Shown in pieces: positions 16,623 through 26,032 of a stretch of 64,000 nucleotides of DNA (its first letter is position 1; every line of letters begins with the position of its first letter). The position numbers and the translations under genes were made by a program. The stretch covers positions 558,001 through 622,000 of the forward strand of contig CANMRV010000004.1 of assembly GCA_947500435.1 (NCBI GenBank), given 5' to 3'. The notes under the pieces are model-generated. The model was not told the origin of the DNA. It ran no database searches and worked only from the letters and a program-made list of their open reading frames with translations. The stretch is from an uncultured Flavobacteriaceae bacterium. GTDB taxonomy: Bacteria > Bacteroidota > Bacteroidia > Flavobacteriales > Flavobacteriaceae.

Positions 16623-17861
16623 CTATTCTACTAGCGATTGATATACAAACTGCTCGAATACTTCTCGATAATACCCATTATAGGGTTGGATTTGTGTCAT
16701 AAGAATGGCAATCAACTCCTCCTTCGGGTCAATAAAAAAGTAGGTCGAATAGGCGCCTCCCCAATAATATCGTCCTACAGAACCTAAACTTTTACTGGCA
16801 GCCACATCTTTGGTAACCCCAAAACCGAGTCCGAAACCTTGTCCGGGTTCACGTGGCAAATCGCCAATCTGATTCATGGTCATGATTTCTATGGTTTTAG
16901 TGCTCAAATATTGTTTCCCATTCCAAGCCCCATTATTTAGCATCATCCGGCAAAATTTCATATAATCTGGTGCAGTTGAAAAAAGACCATGTGTTCCTCC
17001 AAAAACTGTATTGCCTTCTATAGGAAGTTGCTGTTCTGAGTTGACCATTTTCCCTTCTTTGTTGTAATTATGAACGGGCCCCCATCTTTTTTGATTTTCT
17101 TTGGATATGTTATACCCTGTATCCTTCATTTCCAAAGGATTGAAAATTCTTTCTTGCAGGAAGTCGGCAACGTTCATTCCTGAAAAATGTTCGATAAGCA
17201 GGGCAAGAACGTCAGGGGAGGCACTGTAATACCATTGCTCTCCCGGATGACCTACCAAAGGTAAACTTGCCAAAGTATTTACCCTACTTTCAATGTCTTT
17301 TTGAGGTTCAAGGTATAGCGCCTTTGCAATTGCATTATCAAGTTCGGTTCCTGCAAGCCCATGTGAAAAACCTGCAGTGTGTGTCAAAACATGATGAATG
17401 GTGATCTCTTTGTTTGCGGGTTCCGTTGCTCCATCCAAACCAGCATTTACATCTTTGGCTACTTTTAAATCTTTAAACTGAGGCAGATATTTCGAGACAG
17501 GATCCGAAAGGAAAAAATGCCCTTCTTCATAGAGCATCATAAAGGCGACCGTGACAATAGGTTTGGTCATTGACATCAAATGCAAAATTTGATCTTCTTG
17601 CATTGGGGTTTTATCCTTTAAACTGCTATAGCCATATACCGCATTGTGTACCAATTTCCCATTTTTCATTATGTAAGAGACAGCTCCTGGGATTTTTCCA
17701 TCAGCTATTTCCTTTTTTAAAAATGCTTCGTATTTACCTAGTCTTTCGGTTGATATTGTTGTTAGAGGCGCACTAGATTCGGCAACCATCTGCGCACTTA
17801 AGTCGCCATAACTAATTAAGAAGAGAATACAGAGTAAGGAGAAAAGATGTTTTTTGATCAT
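16623..17861 (-). CDS. Exported serine hydrolase (class C beta-lactamase / penicillin-binding protein fold)
   Basis: The 412-residue protein starts with a signal peptide (LFSLLCILFLISYGDLSAQ). The catalytic SxxK motif is SMTK at 97-100 in the context LHLMSMTKPIVT. The second motif is probably YYSASPDVLALL, with the Tyr and a Ser in place of the usual Asn. The C-terminal GGTHGLFSTAPDYMKF segment is typical of the beta-lactamase-like esterases and D-aminopeptidases (COG1680). Real beta-lactam hydrolysis is unlikely; esterase or peptidase activity is more probable. It is the first gene of the minus-strand run that continues with the aquaglyceroporin, and it diverges from the DUF2853 gene. Confidence 0.88.
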   Translation of the reverse strand: MIKKHLFSLLCILFLISYGDLSAQMVAESSAPLTTISTERLGKYEAFLKKEIADGKIPGAVSYIMKNGKLVHNAVYGYSSLKDKTPMQEDQILHLMSMTKPIVTVAFMMLYEEGHFFLSDPVSKYLPQFKDLKVAKDVNAGLDGATEPANKEITIHHVLTHTAGFSHGLAGTELDNAIAKALYLEPQKDIESRVNTLASLPLVGHPGEQWYYSASPDVLALLIEHFSGMNVADFLQERIFNPLEMKDTGYNISKENQKRWGPVHNYNKEGKMVNSEQQLPIEGNTVFGGTHGLFSTAPDYMKFCRMMLNNGAWNGKQYLSTKTIEIMTMNQIGDLPREPGQGFGLGFGVTKDVAASKSLGSVGRYYWGGAYSTYFFIDPKEELIAILMTQIQPYNGYYREVFEQFVYQSLVE

Positions 17862-18095
17862 TTTGTTTTATTTGAAATTAGGTATGATTTTTACAAGCGA
17901 ACTCAATTCTACAATATAACTACTTTTTAACTTAATTTATACGAAACTCCCATATTTTCAGGGGCATTGCCGATTGAAAGTTGGAAAATAACTATATTTT
18001 CATAACAGTTTCTGTTTTTTTGCTAAAGAAATTTTTACCTTACAGTTCTTAAATTCTAAAAACACTGATTTCTAAATCCTTTAAAACAAAGTACC

Positions 18096-18428
18096 ATGAG
18101 TGACAGAGATGAAAAATTAGCAGCATTAAAAGCAACTGCAGTATCACAACTTAATGAATGTGGAGTGTCTAACATCAACCACGATCAACTTGACGGCTAT
18201 GTAAATAGTCTAAAATCAATGGTGGATAACAAAGATGCAACCTTAGTTTCGGGCAGCGATCAAGCCGAATTGGAAACTGTTTGCAGAAACTTCGTGGCCA
18301 AAAAGTTAGGTGTAGAAGATAAAGACAAGGCTATGGCGGCAGTAACTAAAGTAGCAGATAAGATGTCTGGTATTCGTATGAAGAACCGACCTGCTTTTTA
18401 CTATTTAGTTGCTAACGAATTGAGCTAA
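18096..18428 (+). CDS. DUF2853 family protein
   Basis: A 110-residue, mostly helical cytoplasmic protein. The sequence MSDRDEKLAALKATA at the start, the middle SGSDQAELETVCRNFVAKKLG and the C-terminal MKNRPAFYYLVANELS match DUF2853, a small family of unknown function. There is no signal or membrane segment. It is single, with a divergent serine hydrolase on the left and its own terminator at 18471-18494, so it is likely monocistronic and possibly well expressed. Confidence 0.88.
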   Translation: MSDRDEKLAALKATAVSQLNECGVSNINHDQLDGYVNSLKSMVDNKDATLVSGSDQAELETVCRNFVAKKLGVEDKDKAMAAVTKVADKMSGIRMKNRPAFYYLVANELS

Positions 18429-18470
18429 TCGGCTGCAACAGTAAATAGTTTCAAATACAATATAAAAAGG

Positions 18471-18494
18471 CCTTCAGAAATGAAGGTTTTTTTT
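18471..18494 (+). terminator. Rho-independent terminator after DUF2853 gene
   Basis: CCTTCA (18471-18476), a GAAA tetraloop and TGAAGG (18481-18486) form a hairpin followed by eight T residues. Confidence 0.88.
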
Positions 18495-18567
18495 ATTTAA
18501 TCAAATCGCAGTACATTTAACCTAGTTCGTTTTTGCGAATGTTGTGTAAACCAACAGAGCCTTACCT

Positions 18568-20784
18568 ATGTATCGTTTTAAAAATTTCATTCTTCTCTTT
18601 TTTTTTATTTGTAGCCTATCTTTTATAACTGCACAAGACCAGATTATTACAAGTGATTTGAAATCTCGGCCAACGGCCGCTGCAGTTGCCTTGGAAAACG
18701 GTCCTACTATAGATGGAGATGTTTTAAATGACGAAACATGGAAGGCGATGGAACCGATTGGGGAACTGAGTCAGGCACAACCTAATTTTGGACAAGCGCC
18801 AACTGAAAAGACAGATATTCGAGTGGCGTATACGCCCGAAGTCTTTTATGTTTCTGTGGTATGCTATGATTCGAGTCCAAACAGTTTGGTGGTTTCTGAT
18901 GCGAGAAGAGATGCTAATCTTGATAATACCGATGCATTCCTATTTATTTTGGATACCTATAAGGATGGCCAAAACGGATTCATATTCGGAACGAATTCTT
19001 TGGGAGTTGAATATGACGCGCAAGTGGACAATGAGGGACAAGGAAATTTTAATCAGAACCGACAACAAGGGGGAACCATTGGCGGATTTAACCTAAACTG
19101 GGATGGTGCTTGGGAGGTTCAAACCAAAGTCGGTGATTTTGGTTGGAGCGCCGAATTTGCTATTCCACTGCGGACCTTACGTTTTCAATCCGGTAAAGAC
19201 TGGGGCATCAATTTTAGACGGAATATTCGAAAAAGCAATGAGATTGCCTTTTGGGCCGAAATGCCTGTGGGCCTTGATTTGAAAAGACTTTCGCTCGCTG
19301 GTACCTTAACGAACCTTGATTTACGTAGCCCTGGTAATTTAAAGCTGATACCTTATGTGTTGGGTCGACTTGATAAAGATTTTACAATTACTGATTCTAA
19401 ATATAAGACAGGGTTTGAGGTTGGCGGAGATATTAAGTATAGTATCACACCTAGTTTGACACTTGACCTGACGTATAACACCGATTTTGCCCAAGTGGAA
19501 GTCGATGACCAACAAGTCAACCTAGATCGGTTTAACTTGTTCTTTCCTGAAAAGCGACCTTTCTTTTTAGAAAATGCCGGATTGTTCAGTGTTGGTAGTC
19601 CCGGCGAAGTAGATCTCTTTTTTAGTCGTCGTATTGGTATTGGGAATAATGGTAGTGTTGTACCTATAATTGGCGGAGCAAGACTTTCAGGGAAGTTGAA
19701 TCGCACCAATGTAGGATTGTTGAGCATGTGGACTGAAGATGTGACCGATCAAGGTATTGAAGAAAACAATTTTACCGTAGCTCGGGTCAATCATGAGTTC
19801 AAAGGGCGTTCTGCTCTTGGGGCAGTTTTTATAAATCGGGAAGGTTTGCAATCTGATAACAACTACAACCGAACCTTTGCTCTTGATGGTAAATTAGGAC
19901 TGGGAAGAAAAGCGCGAATGTCAGGATTCTATGCACAAACCAAAGACCCAAATGATCGAGATAATGCGCATTCTTTTAAATTGCAAACCACTTATAATTG
20001 GAATAATTTGGAAATGCGGGCAGGTTATACCGAAGTAGGAGAGGGTTTTAATCCCGAAGTTGGTTTCTTGCTGCGTTCGTCCTTCAAAAAGCCTGAAGGC
20101 TTAATTTTGTATCATCTCAGACCTAAAAAACCTGATGCTAAGATATTAGAATATCGTCCGCACATATCCTACCGAGGCTATTGGAATTTTGACGGATTTC
20201 AAGAAACCGGTTTTTTGCACATAGATAATCACTTTGAATGGAAAAGTGGTAACGAATTGCATACGGGTGTAAATATTACCAAAGAGGGAGTCGTAAACCC
20301 TTTTGATATTTCACGAGGTAGAAATGTGATTGTTGACGCTGGTGTATATGATCATGCGGAATCGCAGATTATATTTTTTACGAATCAAAGCAAGCCCTTT
20401 TCAATGAATTTGCGCTCAGTTATCGGCGGTTCTTTTGGAGGTACACGATATATAGAGACTATAACTGGTAGATACCGAGCGGGTGACCGGTTTAATATCG
20501 ACGCAACTTTTCAATACAATAATTTTCAGTTGCCAAATGGAGATTTTACAGCGAATATTTTGAGTACGCGATTGTCATATGCTTTTAAACCAAATATTTA
20601 CTTACAAGGTTTAATTCAGCATAACACCTCTGACAAACTTTGGGCGGCCAATGTCCGTTTTGGATGGCTGCAGCAAGCAAATACTGGTCTTTTCGTAGTT
20701 TGGAATTATAACCTGCAAGATGGTGACCCATTGAATAATAGTTTTATCGTCAAGTACACCCGCATCTTTGATTTGGTGAAATAA
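18568..20784 (+). CDS. DUF5916 outer-membrane protein with CBM9-like N-terminus
   Basis: The 738-residue protein has a signal peptide (FFFICSLSFITAQ). Residues about 45-220 are a family 9 carbohydrate-binding-like domain (ENGPTIDGDVLNDETW, VSVVCYDSSP, GFIFGTNSLG, WSAEFAIPLRTLRF). The rest is DUF5916, beta-strand-rich with alternating polar and hydrophobic residues (VDDQQVNLDRFNLFFPEKR, LENAGLF) and ends in an aromatic strand (FIVKYTRIFDLVK), consistent with an outer-membrane barrel. Such proteins are common in Bacteroidetes and their role is not settled. The DUF1080 lipoprotein gene follows 23 nt later, so the pair is probably cotranscribed. Confidence 0.9.
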   Translation: MYRFKNFILLFFFICSLSFITAQDQIITSDLKSRPTAAAVALENGPTIDGDVLNDETWKAMEPIGELSQAQPNFGQAPTEKTDIRVAYTPEVFYVSVVCYDSSPNSLVVSDARRDANLDNTDAFLFILDTYKDGQNGFIFGTNSLGVEYDAQVDNEGQGNFNQNRQQGGTIGGFNLNWDGAWEVQTKVGDFGWSAEFAIPLRTLRFQSGKDWGINFRRNIRKSNEIAFWAEMPVGLDLKRLSLAGTLTNLDLRSPGNLKLIPYVLGRLDKDFTITDSKYKTGFEVGGDIKYSITPSLTLDLTYNTDFAQVEVDDQQVNLDRFNLFFPEKRPFFLENAGLFSVGSPGEVDLFFSRRIGIGNNGSVVPIIGGARLSGKLNRTNVGLLSMWTEDVTDQGIEENNFTVARVNHEFKGRSALGAVFINREGLQSDNNYNRTFALDGKLGLGRKARMSGFYAQTKDPNDRDNAHSFKLQTTYNWNNLEMRAGYTEVGEGFNPEVGFLLRSSFKKPEGLILYHLRPKKPDAKILEYRPHISYRGYWNFDGFQETGFLHIDNHFEWKSGNELHTGVNITKEGVVNPFDISRGRNVIVDAGVYDHAESQIIFFTNQSKPFSMNLRSVIGGSFGGTRYIETITGRYRAGDRFNIDATFQYNNFQLPNGDFTANILSTRLSYAFKPNIYLQGLIQHNTSDKLWAANVRFGWLQQANTGLFVVWNYNLQDGDPLNNSFIVKYTRIFDLVK

Positions 20785-20807
20785 GGGTTTAATAAAATGA
20801 ATTTGGA

Positions 20808-21389
20808 ATGAAAAAAGTGGTTACTCTTATCGGCATATTTTTCTTAATTGTTTTGGTTTCATCTTGTGCCGAAAAAATTGCTCCACCGGAAGTTTTATTT
20901 CAAGAGGAATCGAAAGATTGGTTTAGCGATGGGGATGCGGAATGGAAATACGTAAACAATGAATTGATAGGAAGCTTAGATAGTGGTTCAGGATTCGTAA
21001 TGACCAATAAGTCCTACTCTAATTTTATCTTGGAACTGGAATTCAAACCAGATAGCGCTATAAACTCGGGCATTTTTATTCGTTGCAAGGAGAACATTAT
21101 TTCAAATACAGACTGCTATGAAATCAATATTTGGGATTTGCATCCCAATCAGGATAATCGTACTGGAGCAGTAGTAACTAGAGCAAAACCTTTGGAAAAG
21201 GTTGAAACCCTTGATAAATGGAATACCTATAAAATAAGGAATGATAGAGACCAGCTTCAAGTATGGATTAATGATATCATGACCATAAATATAAAAGATA
21301 AAGACCTTACTGAGGGGCCGATAGCACTTCAAGCTGCAGAATCTGGGAAGATTTTATTTCGGAATGTGAGGCTTACCCCATTGGAATAG
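20808..21389 (+). CDS. DUF1080 lipoprotein (3-keto-disaccharide hydrolase domain)
   Basis: A 193-residue lipoprotein (lipobox LVSSC, Cys20) with a single DUF1080 domain, a concanavalin-like jelly roll now named 3-keto-disaccharide hydrolase. Visible family segments are DWFSDGDAEWKYVNNELIG, FILELEFKPDSAINSGIFIR (split here by NFILELEF and NSGIFIRC), YEINIWDLHPNQ and GPIALQAAESGKILFRNVRL. It would act on or bind sugars at the cell surface or periplasm; the enzymatic role in this gene is inferred from the family name only. It follows the DUF5916 gene. Its stop lies two nucleotides from the stop of the convergent gene 21392-21835. Confidence 0.88.
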   Translation: MKKVVTLIGIFFLIVLVSSCAEKIAPPEVLFQEESKDWFSDGDAEWKYVNNELIGSLDSGSGFVMTNKSYSNFILELEFKPDSAINSGIFIRCKENIISNTDCYEINIWDLHPNQDNRTGAVVTRAKPLEKVETLDKWNTYKIRNDRDQLQVWINDIMTINIKDKDLTEGPIALQAAESGKILFRNVRLTPLE

Positions 21390-21391
21390 GC

Positions 21392-21835
21392 TTAGTCCCA
21401 AACAAATTTCCAATTACCATCAGGCTGCCTTTTCCAAACCGTGTGGAACGTGCCGGTATTTTCTTTCTTTGCACCTGTTGAATCTATAGTAGTAAAAACA
21501 TATCCACCATAGGTGTAAGCCATATCACCGGAACTACTTACGTCAATAAAATCAGGCTTCCAAGTGAGCGTTTCTCCGGGTCTGCTATCATTTTCATACC
21601 ATTCGCGTATTGCTTTGGGGCCTTGAATAACTTTTCCGCCCTTGCGAATAACTCCTGTTGGTGCAGCATATTTTTCAAAGGCAACGGCAAGTCCTTTTTC
21701 TTGTGCCAAATCATTGAACTTTTTTTCAACCGCCATAATTTCAGAACGCCATTTCGCCATATTCTGAGTAGGGGATTCCATACAGCTTTGTAAACATAAA
21801 ATTGATAAAAATACAATTGTAAGTATTTGTCTCAT
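21392..21835 (-). CDS. NTF2-like (DUF4440/SnoaL-type) lipoprotein
   Basis: A 147-residue protein with a lipoprotein signal (FLSILCLQSC, Cys18). The mature part has the NTF2-like cone fold pattern: a long N-terminal helix (AVEKKFNDLAQEKGLAVAF), the turn GVIRKGGKVIQGPKAIREWY and strands SGDMAYTYGGYVFT and GTFHTVWKRQPDGNWKFVWD that end the DUF4440 family. It probably binds a small molecule or serves as a periplasmic enzyme of unknown substrate. It is the last gene of a nine-gene minus-strand run, 18 nt after the DoxX-like gene. Confidence 0.82.
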   Translation of the reverse strand: MRQILTIVFLSILCLQSCMESPTQNMAKWRSEIMAVEKKFNDLAQEKGLAVAFEKYAAPTGVIRKGGKVIQGPKAIREWYENDSRPGETLTWKPDFIDVSSSGDMAYTYGGYVFTTIDSTGAKKENTGTFHTVWKRQPDGNWKFVWD

Positions 21836-21853
21836 AACTACCTATGAACTATT

Positions 21854-22210
21854 TTATAGTTTTAGCATTTTATGCAAATAGATATTTGAAATCACCAGCA
21901 GTGCTATTAAAACGAGATTGATTGCAGTTATAAAAAAGGGGTCTTTATGAGCGGTGTGTGCGACAATTGCTGTAATAAAAAACAAACCCACGCCTGCATA
22001 CGCCCATTCTTTAAAGTTAATAGGAACTTGAGGTAATACCAAGACTAGTACCGCTATCACTTTTAAAATAGCTAGTAAAACCCTGAAATGATCTGGGAAG
22101 CCCAAATCACGCACGCCCTCAATAGTGGACTTACTAAAAAAATAAGTATAGGAACTCCAGAGAAGAAAAAGCGCTAGTATTCCTGTTGTTGCCCAATAGA
22201 TGGTTTTCAT
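21854..22210 (-). CDS. DoxX-like family membrane protein
   Basis: A 118-residue protein with four predicted membrane helices (WATTGILALFLLWSSYTYF, LLAILKVIAVLVLVLP, WAYAGVGLFFITAIVAH, INLVLIALLVISNIYL). The Pro-rich loop LGFPDHFRVLLAILK is a DoxX-like hallmark. These small inner-membrane proteins are linked with redox or quinone-related enzymes, but biochemistry is thin. It starts one nucleotide after the monooxygenase gene 22212-22502, so translation is coupled, and may form a unit with it and the large FAD protein upstream. Confidence 0.83.
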   Translation of the reverse strand: MKTIYWATTGILALFLLWSSYTYFFSKSTIEGVRDLGFPDHFRVLLAILKVIAVLVLVLPQVPINFKEWAYAGVGLFFITAIVAHTAHKDPFFITAINLVLIALLVISNIYLHKMLKL

Positions 22211-22211
22211 A

Positions 22212-22502
22212 TTATCCGATTTGTGTCAGTTCTTGAAGTATAAATTCTTCCACGGAACCCTCCGTAGCTTTTACGTATTCTGCAATATGCGAACTCGCTA
22301 AGTGTTTTTCCAAAAGTTCTTTACTCTCCCAATTTTCATGGAAAACAAACAGGTTTGGGTTTTCATTATCCTGATGTAAGTCGTAATTGATACAACCTTC
22401 TTCTACCCTTGTAGGCGCAATAAGTTTTAAAAGTTCGGTTTTTACCAATTCTCTTTTTTCGCCTTTTGCCAGTATTCTTGCTATAAGTGTTAGTTTGCTC
22501 AT
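22212..22502 (-). CDS. Antibiotic biosynthesis monooxygenase (ABM) family, putative quinol monooxygenase
   Basis: A 96-residue dimeric ferredoxin-like ABM-domain protein. The order of elements is typical: KLTLIARILAKGEKRELVKTEL, the central GCINYDLHQDNENPNLFVFHENW and the C-terminal LLEKHLASSHIAEYV, with the conserved His in the H.....Y region. YgiN-like relatives oxidise quinols or act in aromatic turnover without a bound cofactor. The gene is 55 nt downstream of the FAD/DUF2855 gene and one nucleotide from the DoxX-like gene, which supports a redox role for this part of the operon. Substrate is not known. Confidence 0.88.
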   Translation of the reverse strand: MSKLTLIARILAKGEKRELVKTELLKLIAPTRVEEGCINYDLHQDNENPNLFVFHENWESKELLEKHLASSHIAEYVKATEGSVEEFILQELTQIG

Positions 22503-22557
22503 GATTTTATTTGGAATAAAGTGATGTTATATTTTGTGGTGAAATTTTTCTCGTCTA

Positions 22558-25056
22558 CTATAGCATAACAATCAACCCCTCATCGGGAGGCAAAACACCC
22601 GCACAAACCTGAGGATGTATCGCTGCCAGTTCATGCAAACCATTCAGTTGTTTAAATTTAAGCCAACTTTTCGTTTTTGCCGTAGTCTCCTTCAAAAAGC
22701 CTGCGGTTTTTTGGTCAAAACGTTCAGCTCCCCATTCTTTCATTCGCTTTTGAATATGTCCCGGGGCAAAGAAAAATTTGCTGCGTTCTGAAATGATTCC
22801 TTCTTTGGGTTTCGCATTTGCCCAGTGTGTTAATCCCACATTACTCGTAAATTTCATTTGGTCACCTAGATGTGTATGCAGTGCAGCCAATACATCTTGA
22901 TTCCCAGACATATCTACAATTACTGACGGTATGCTGGAATCAATACTTGTAACTTCTTTATAGGTCAAACATTGGTCATAGATATTTAAATTCTCGACGG
23001 TTTCTAAATTCCGTGGAGAGGTCACACCAATCACATTAGGGGCATTTTCATCGGCTTGTAAGGCATAGCCAAGACCTGTACTGGTTTTACTACTGGCGCT
23101 TAATATGATTATCTGTTTTGCTCCGTACCAATCTTTGTCTTGTAATGCATCCCATAGGCAATATGAGGTCAAATGTAATGGGAATAGTAACATTCGTTCC
23201 CTGTCATATTCCGGATTGTAGTTTTTCTCGTTGTTTACCCTTCGATATATATTGTAACCTACAGGTAATTCTGAACGATGTGCCGAACCATCTATAAATC
23301 TTCTTTCATTACATCCCACTGGTTTCATCTTCAAGTACTTTGCCGGTGGAAAATATCCAAATAAACGGTCTCCAACGTGAATTTCTTCTGTTTTGGATTC
23401 GACTACAGTAGCAAACCCCCAAACGGGAATGACTCCCCAGCCATCTGTATTTTCGCCAACAGGTGGAAAGAATTGCCAGTAGCCTATCATATCACCGGCA
23501 ACTGCATAAGTGATATTATTTGCGGTATATGCGAACTTTTCTATTTTTACTAAAACATCCCCTTGTTCTAAGTCCAAATCAGAAGTTGGTGTTTCAGTGA
23601 TACGATTTCTAATAAAAACATTTTGGTTTACCTGAAATTGGGGGTTTTCCATTTCTGAATGTTCTCTGGCGTCAAGTTCGGTAATAAATTGTTCTAGTTT
23701 CATCATTGCCGGCATGGAGGCAGTTCTCATTCTTTTCAAAATTGCCATTTTTTCCATATCGTTTTTGTCCACATTCTGAACCAAACTACCAAAACCATTT
23801 AAGCGATTAGAGCTTAACCAATTTCGAAGAGATTTATCTTGAGACCAAGTAAATTGATTCGCCAGTTGGGCAGACAGCATTCGAATCCAGTCGGTATCAT
23901 GGTTTGGAAGTAGCACAACTTGGCAAAGCTTGTTTTTGGTTTTGTCGTCTTTGTAGTGTGCTTCAATGTACGCTATAACCGATGCACTAAAAACAGGTTG
24001 ATAGGAGCGAACTGTTTGTGGTGTTATCAAGCCCTTTTCAAATATCGGGCGAAAGTCGTGTTGGGTAATTGCGGTTGCTGAGCAATCTATATGAATGTGT
24101 TCGGTAGAGGTTGGAATAGCTCCTTCATCCAAAACAATTCGACTCTTTTCTAAACTTTGTACCCTTCCTAAGCGGACTATATTTTTAATACGTCTTAATT
24201 CCTGTAATTCCAATTGGCTGACTGTTGCCCCGTGGAACATTTTAGGCCGTACCTCATTATCTAATCTTGTTAGAACGCCAACACCTTCTAGCCGGTCAAA
24301 TAAATCGGGAATAGAATTTGCTTTCGGAATTGCTTCCATCTGTGCCGCTATGGAACCGATAGAAGTTTCAAAAAATTCATCAGCAGGTTGGGTGTTCTTA
24401 CGGTCAAGTAGCCAAGCATCCCTAGAGACTATCCAAGTGATGTCGTCCGGATTGACCTGTTTTTCCAACAACCAAAGGCAAGCATCTATGCCCGTTTTTC
24501 CTCCTCCAATAACTACATAACCTTTTGGAGGCTTCTCTACTTTGGGCAAGTCGTTCAATGGCATAAAATGAACGCCATCTTCAATGGAAAAATTGGGAGT
24601 ATGGGTTGCCGGTACACTTGTTCCTAAGATTGTAGTATCGACTACTTTGTTATTCACTTTTACCTGCTGTTTCTTACCTGTTTCCAAGGATTCAAACTCT
24701 CCATTACCCTTATAATCACAGTTCGGAAAGTATTTTATCCTTCCTGAGGACAGAAAAGTATGCTGCATGACCTCTTCGTAATAGGCATTTATTTCTGAGC
24801 CTTTTGCCAGACTATATAATCCTTTGTTCGTTCCTGTCTCATCCTTATGACCGTTACTTAATTCTTTGGAGCTTACCCCATAGAATTGGGAAGGCTGGTG
24901 CAAGGTTACAAAGGGATAGGCTACATTCCAATGTCCGCCAGGTTTTGCATAGCGGTCTATAATTATGATGTTGGCATCCGTTTCCGATAATAAAGTGTCA
25001 ACGAAGGCCATTCCGACGGCACCACTACCAATGACTAGGTAATCTGTTTCTAGCAT
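22558..25056 (-). CDS. FAD/NAD(P)-dependent oxidoreductase fused to DUF2855
   Basis: A single 832-residue frame with two halves. Residues 1 to about 470 are a flavoprotein with an FAD-binding GSGAVG (10-15), a GGHWN motif (40-44) and a second dinucleotide site VIGGGKTG (182-189), like flavin monooxygenases. Residues about 485-832 match DUF2855, a family related to medium-chain quinone reductases: IEKFAYTANNITYAVAG, VPVWGFATVVES-type segment (here IPVWGFATVVES), VGDRLFGYFP, and a Rossmann-like IIILSASSKTSTGLGYAL. No signal peptide, so cytoplasmic. It may couple two oxidoreductase steps on one substrate. It lies between the SMP-30-like lipoprotein and the ABM gene in a nine-gene run. Confidence 0.82.
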   Translation of the reverse strand: MLETDYLVIGSGAVGMAFVDTLLSETDANIIIIDRYAKPGGHWNVAYPFVTLHQPSQFYGVSSKELSNGHKDETGTNKGLYSLAKGSEINAYYEEVMQHTFLSSGRIKYFPNCDYKGNGEFESLETGKKQQVKVNNKVVDTTILGTSVPATHTPNFSIEDGVHFMPLNDLPKVEKPPKGYVVIGGGKTGIDACLWLLEKQVNPDDITWIVSRDAWLLDRKNTQPADEFFETSIGSIAAQMEAIPKANSIPDLFDRLEGVGVLTRLDNEVRPKMFHGATVSQLELQELRRIKNIVRLGRVQSLEKSRIVLDEGAIPTSTEHIHIDCSATAITQHDFRPIFEKGLITPQTVRSYQPVFSASVIAYIEAHYKDDKTKNKLCQVVLLPNHDTDWIRMLSAQLANQFTWSQDKSLRNWLSSNRLNGFGSLVQNVDKNDMEKMAILKRMRTASMPAMMKLEQFITELDAREHSEMENPQFQVNQNVFIRNRITETPTSDLDLEQGDVLVKIEKFAYTANNITYAVAGDMIGYWQFFPPVGENTDGWGVIPVWGFATVVESKTEEIHVGDRLFGYFPPAKYLKMKPVGCNERRFIDGSAHRSELPVGYNIYRRVNNEKNYNPEYDRERMLLFPLHLTSYCLWDALQDKDWYGAKQIIILSASSKTSTGLGYALQADENAPNVIGVTSPRNLETVENLNIYDQCLTYKEVTSIDSSIPSVIVDMSGNQDVLAALHTHLGDQMKFTSNVGLTHWANAKPKEGIISERSKFFFAPGHIQKRMKEWGAERFDQKTAGFLKETTAKTKSWLKFKQLNGLHELAAIHPQVCAGVLPPDEGLIVML

Positions 25057-25105
25057 AAATTCTTTTGAGATTTTTGGGTTAAAGCAAGATTCAAGAACTA
25101 CTCAT

Positions 25106-26032
25106 TTATCTAATACCGTTCACATTCATTTCCAATGTATAAACCGAATCCATAGCGGTAATAAATAAGATATCTTGATTTGCTCCGCCGAACGTTACAT
25201 TGGCGGTCCATTTTTCAGGTACTTCTATGTGTTTGATTTGTTCTCCTTTTGAATTAAAAACAGTTACACCATCACCTGTGAGGTATACATTATCTAAATT
25301 ATCCAAGGTCATTCCATCAGAACCCATATCCGCGAAAAGCGTTCGATTTGACAAACTTGCGTCTGCATTGATGGTAAAAGAATACGTTTTTTTTGCCCCG
25401 TTATCAGCAATGTAAAGTGTTTTGCCATCAGCGGAACCAATAATTCCATTTGGTTGTTCATATGTTCCTTCAGCAACAATTTGTACTTCACCAATGCTAG
25501 GTGTTACATAATAGACACGGCGTTCTTCGATTCGGTTGTCTGTTGGTTCCCACCAGGACCGTTTATATAGAGGGTCGGTGAAATAGATGCCTCCATTAGG
25601 GTCTACCCACAGGTCGTTTGGCCCTCCCAATAACTTACCTTTAAAATCAGAGACCAAAACTGTTGCATTTTTTTCCATATCAATGCGCCACAACTCATTC
25701 TTTTCATCTGCACAGGAGAGGAGATTTCCATCATGGTCAAAATAAAGTCCGTTGGAGCGGCCACTGGGTTTCATCCAATCCGATACAGAATTATCACTGG
25801 CATCCCATTTAACGATTCTGTCATTGGGCTGATCAGTAAAATAAACATCACCATTTTTATCAACCGCGGGGCCTTCTGTAAAATCGTAACCATCGGCAAC
25901 CATTATTAATTCAGCACCTTCTTTAATAATGCTAGTGCTCTGGGCTCTGCAACTACTGAATACAATCAGTAAAGCAAAAACAAAAAAGGTATTGTTCTGG
26001 AATTTCATTTTCATATGGTTTAATAAATTCAT
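25106..26032 (-). CDS. SMP-30/gluconolactonase family lipoprotein
   Basis: A protein of about 308 residues with lipoprotein signal FVFALLIVFSSC. It has the six-bladed propeller of the SMP-30/gluconolactonase/LRE family: FTEGPAVDKNGDVYFTDQPN, GRSNGLYFDHDGNL, GGPNDLWVDPNGGIYFTDP and EQPNGIIGSADGKTLYIADN, including the Glu, Asn and Asp positions that bind the metal. It should hydrolyse a sugar-lactone-like ester outside the cytoplasm. I chose the ATG at 26032 because it overlaps the upstream TGA as ATGA, implying translational coupling; ATGs at 26044 and 26014 are alternatives. The neighbouring genes suggest a place in a catabolic operon. Confidence 0.9.
   Translation of the reverse strand: MNLLNHMKMKFQNNTFFVFALLIVFSSCRAQSTSIIKEGAELIMVADGYDFTEGPAVDKNGDVYFTDQPNDRIVKWDASDNSVSDWMKPSGRSNGLYFDHDGNLLSCADEKNELWRIDMEKNATVLVSDFKGKLLGGPNDLWVDPNGGIYFTDPLYKRSWWEPTDNRIEERRVYYVTPSIGEVQIVAEGTYEQPNGIIGSADGKTLYIADNGAKKTYSFTINADASLSNRTLFADMGSDGMTLDNLDNVYLTGDGVTVFNSKGEQIKHIEVPEKWTANVTFGGANQDILFITAMDSVYTLEMNVNGIR

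Noticed and set aside
17213..17290. Serine hydrolase as a true beta-lactamase resistance gene
   Set aside because: SMTK is present, but the second motif and the overall sequence match the broad esterase/peptidase branch, and there is no resistance context.
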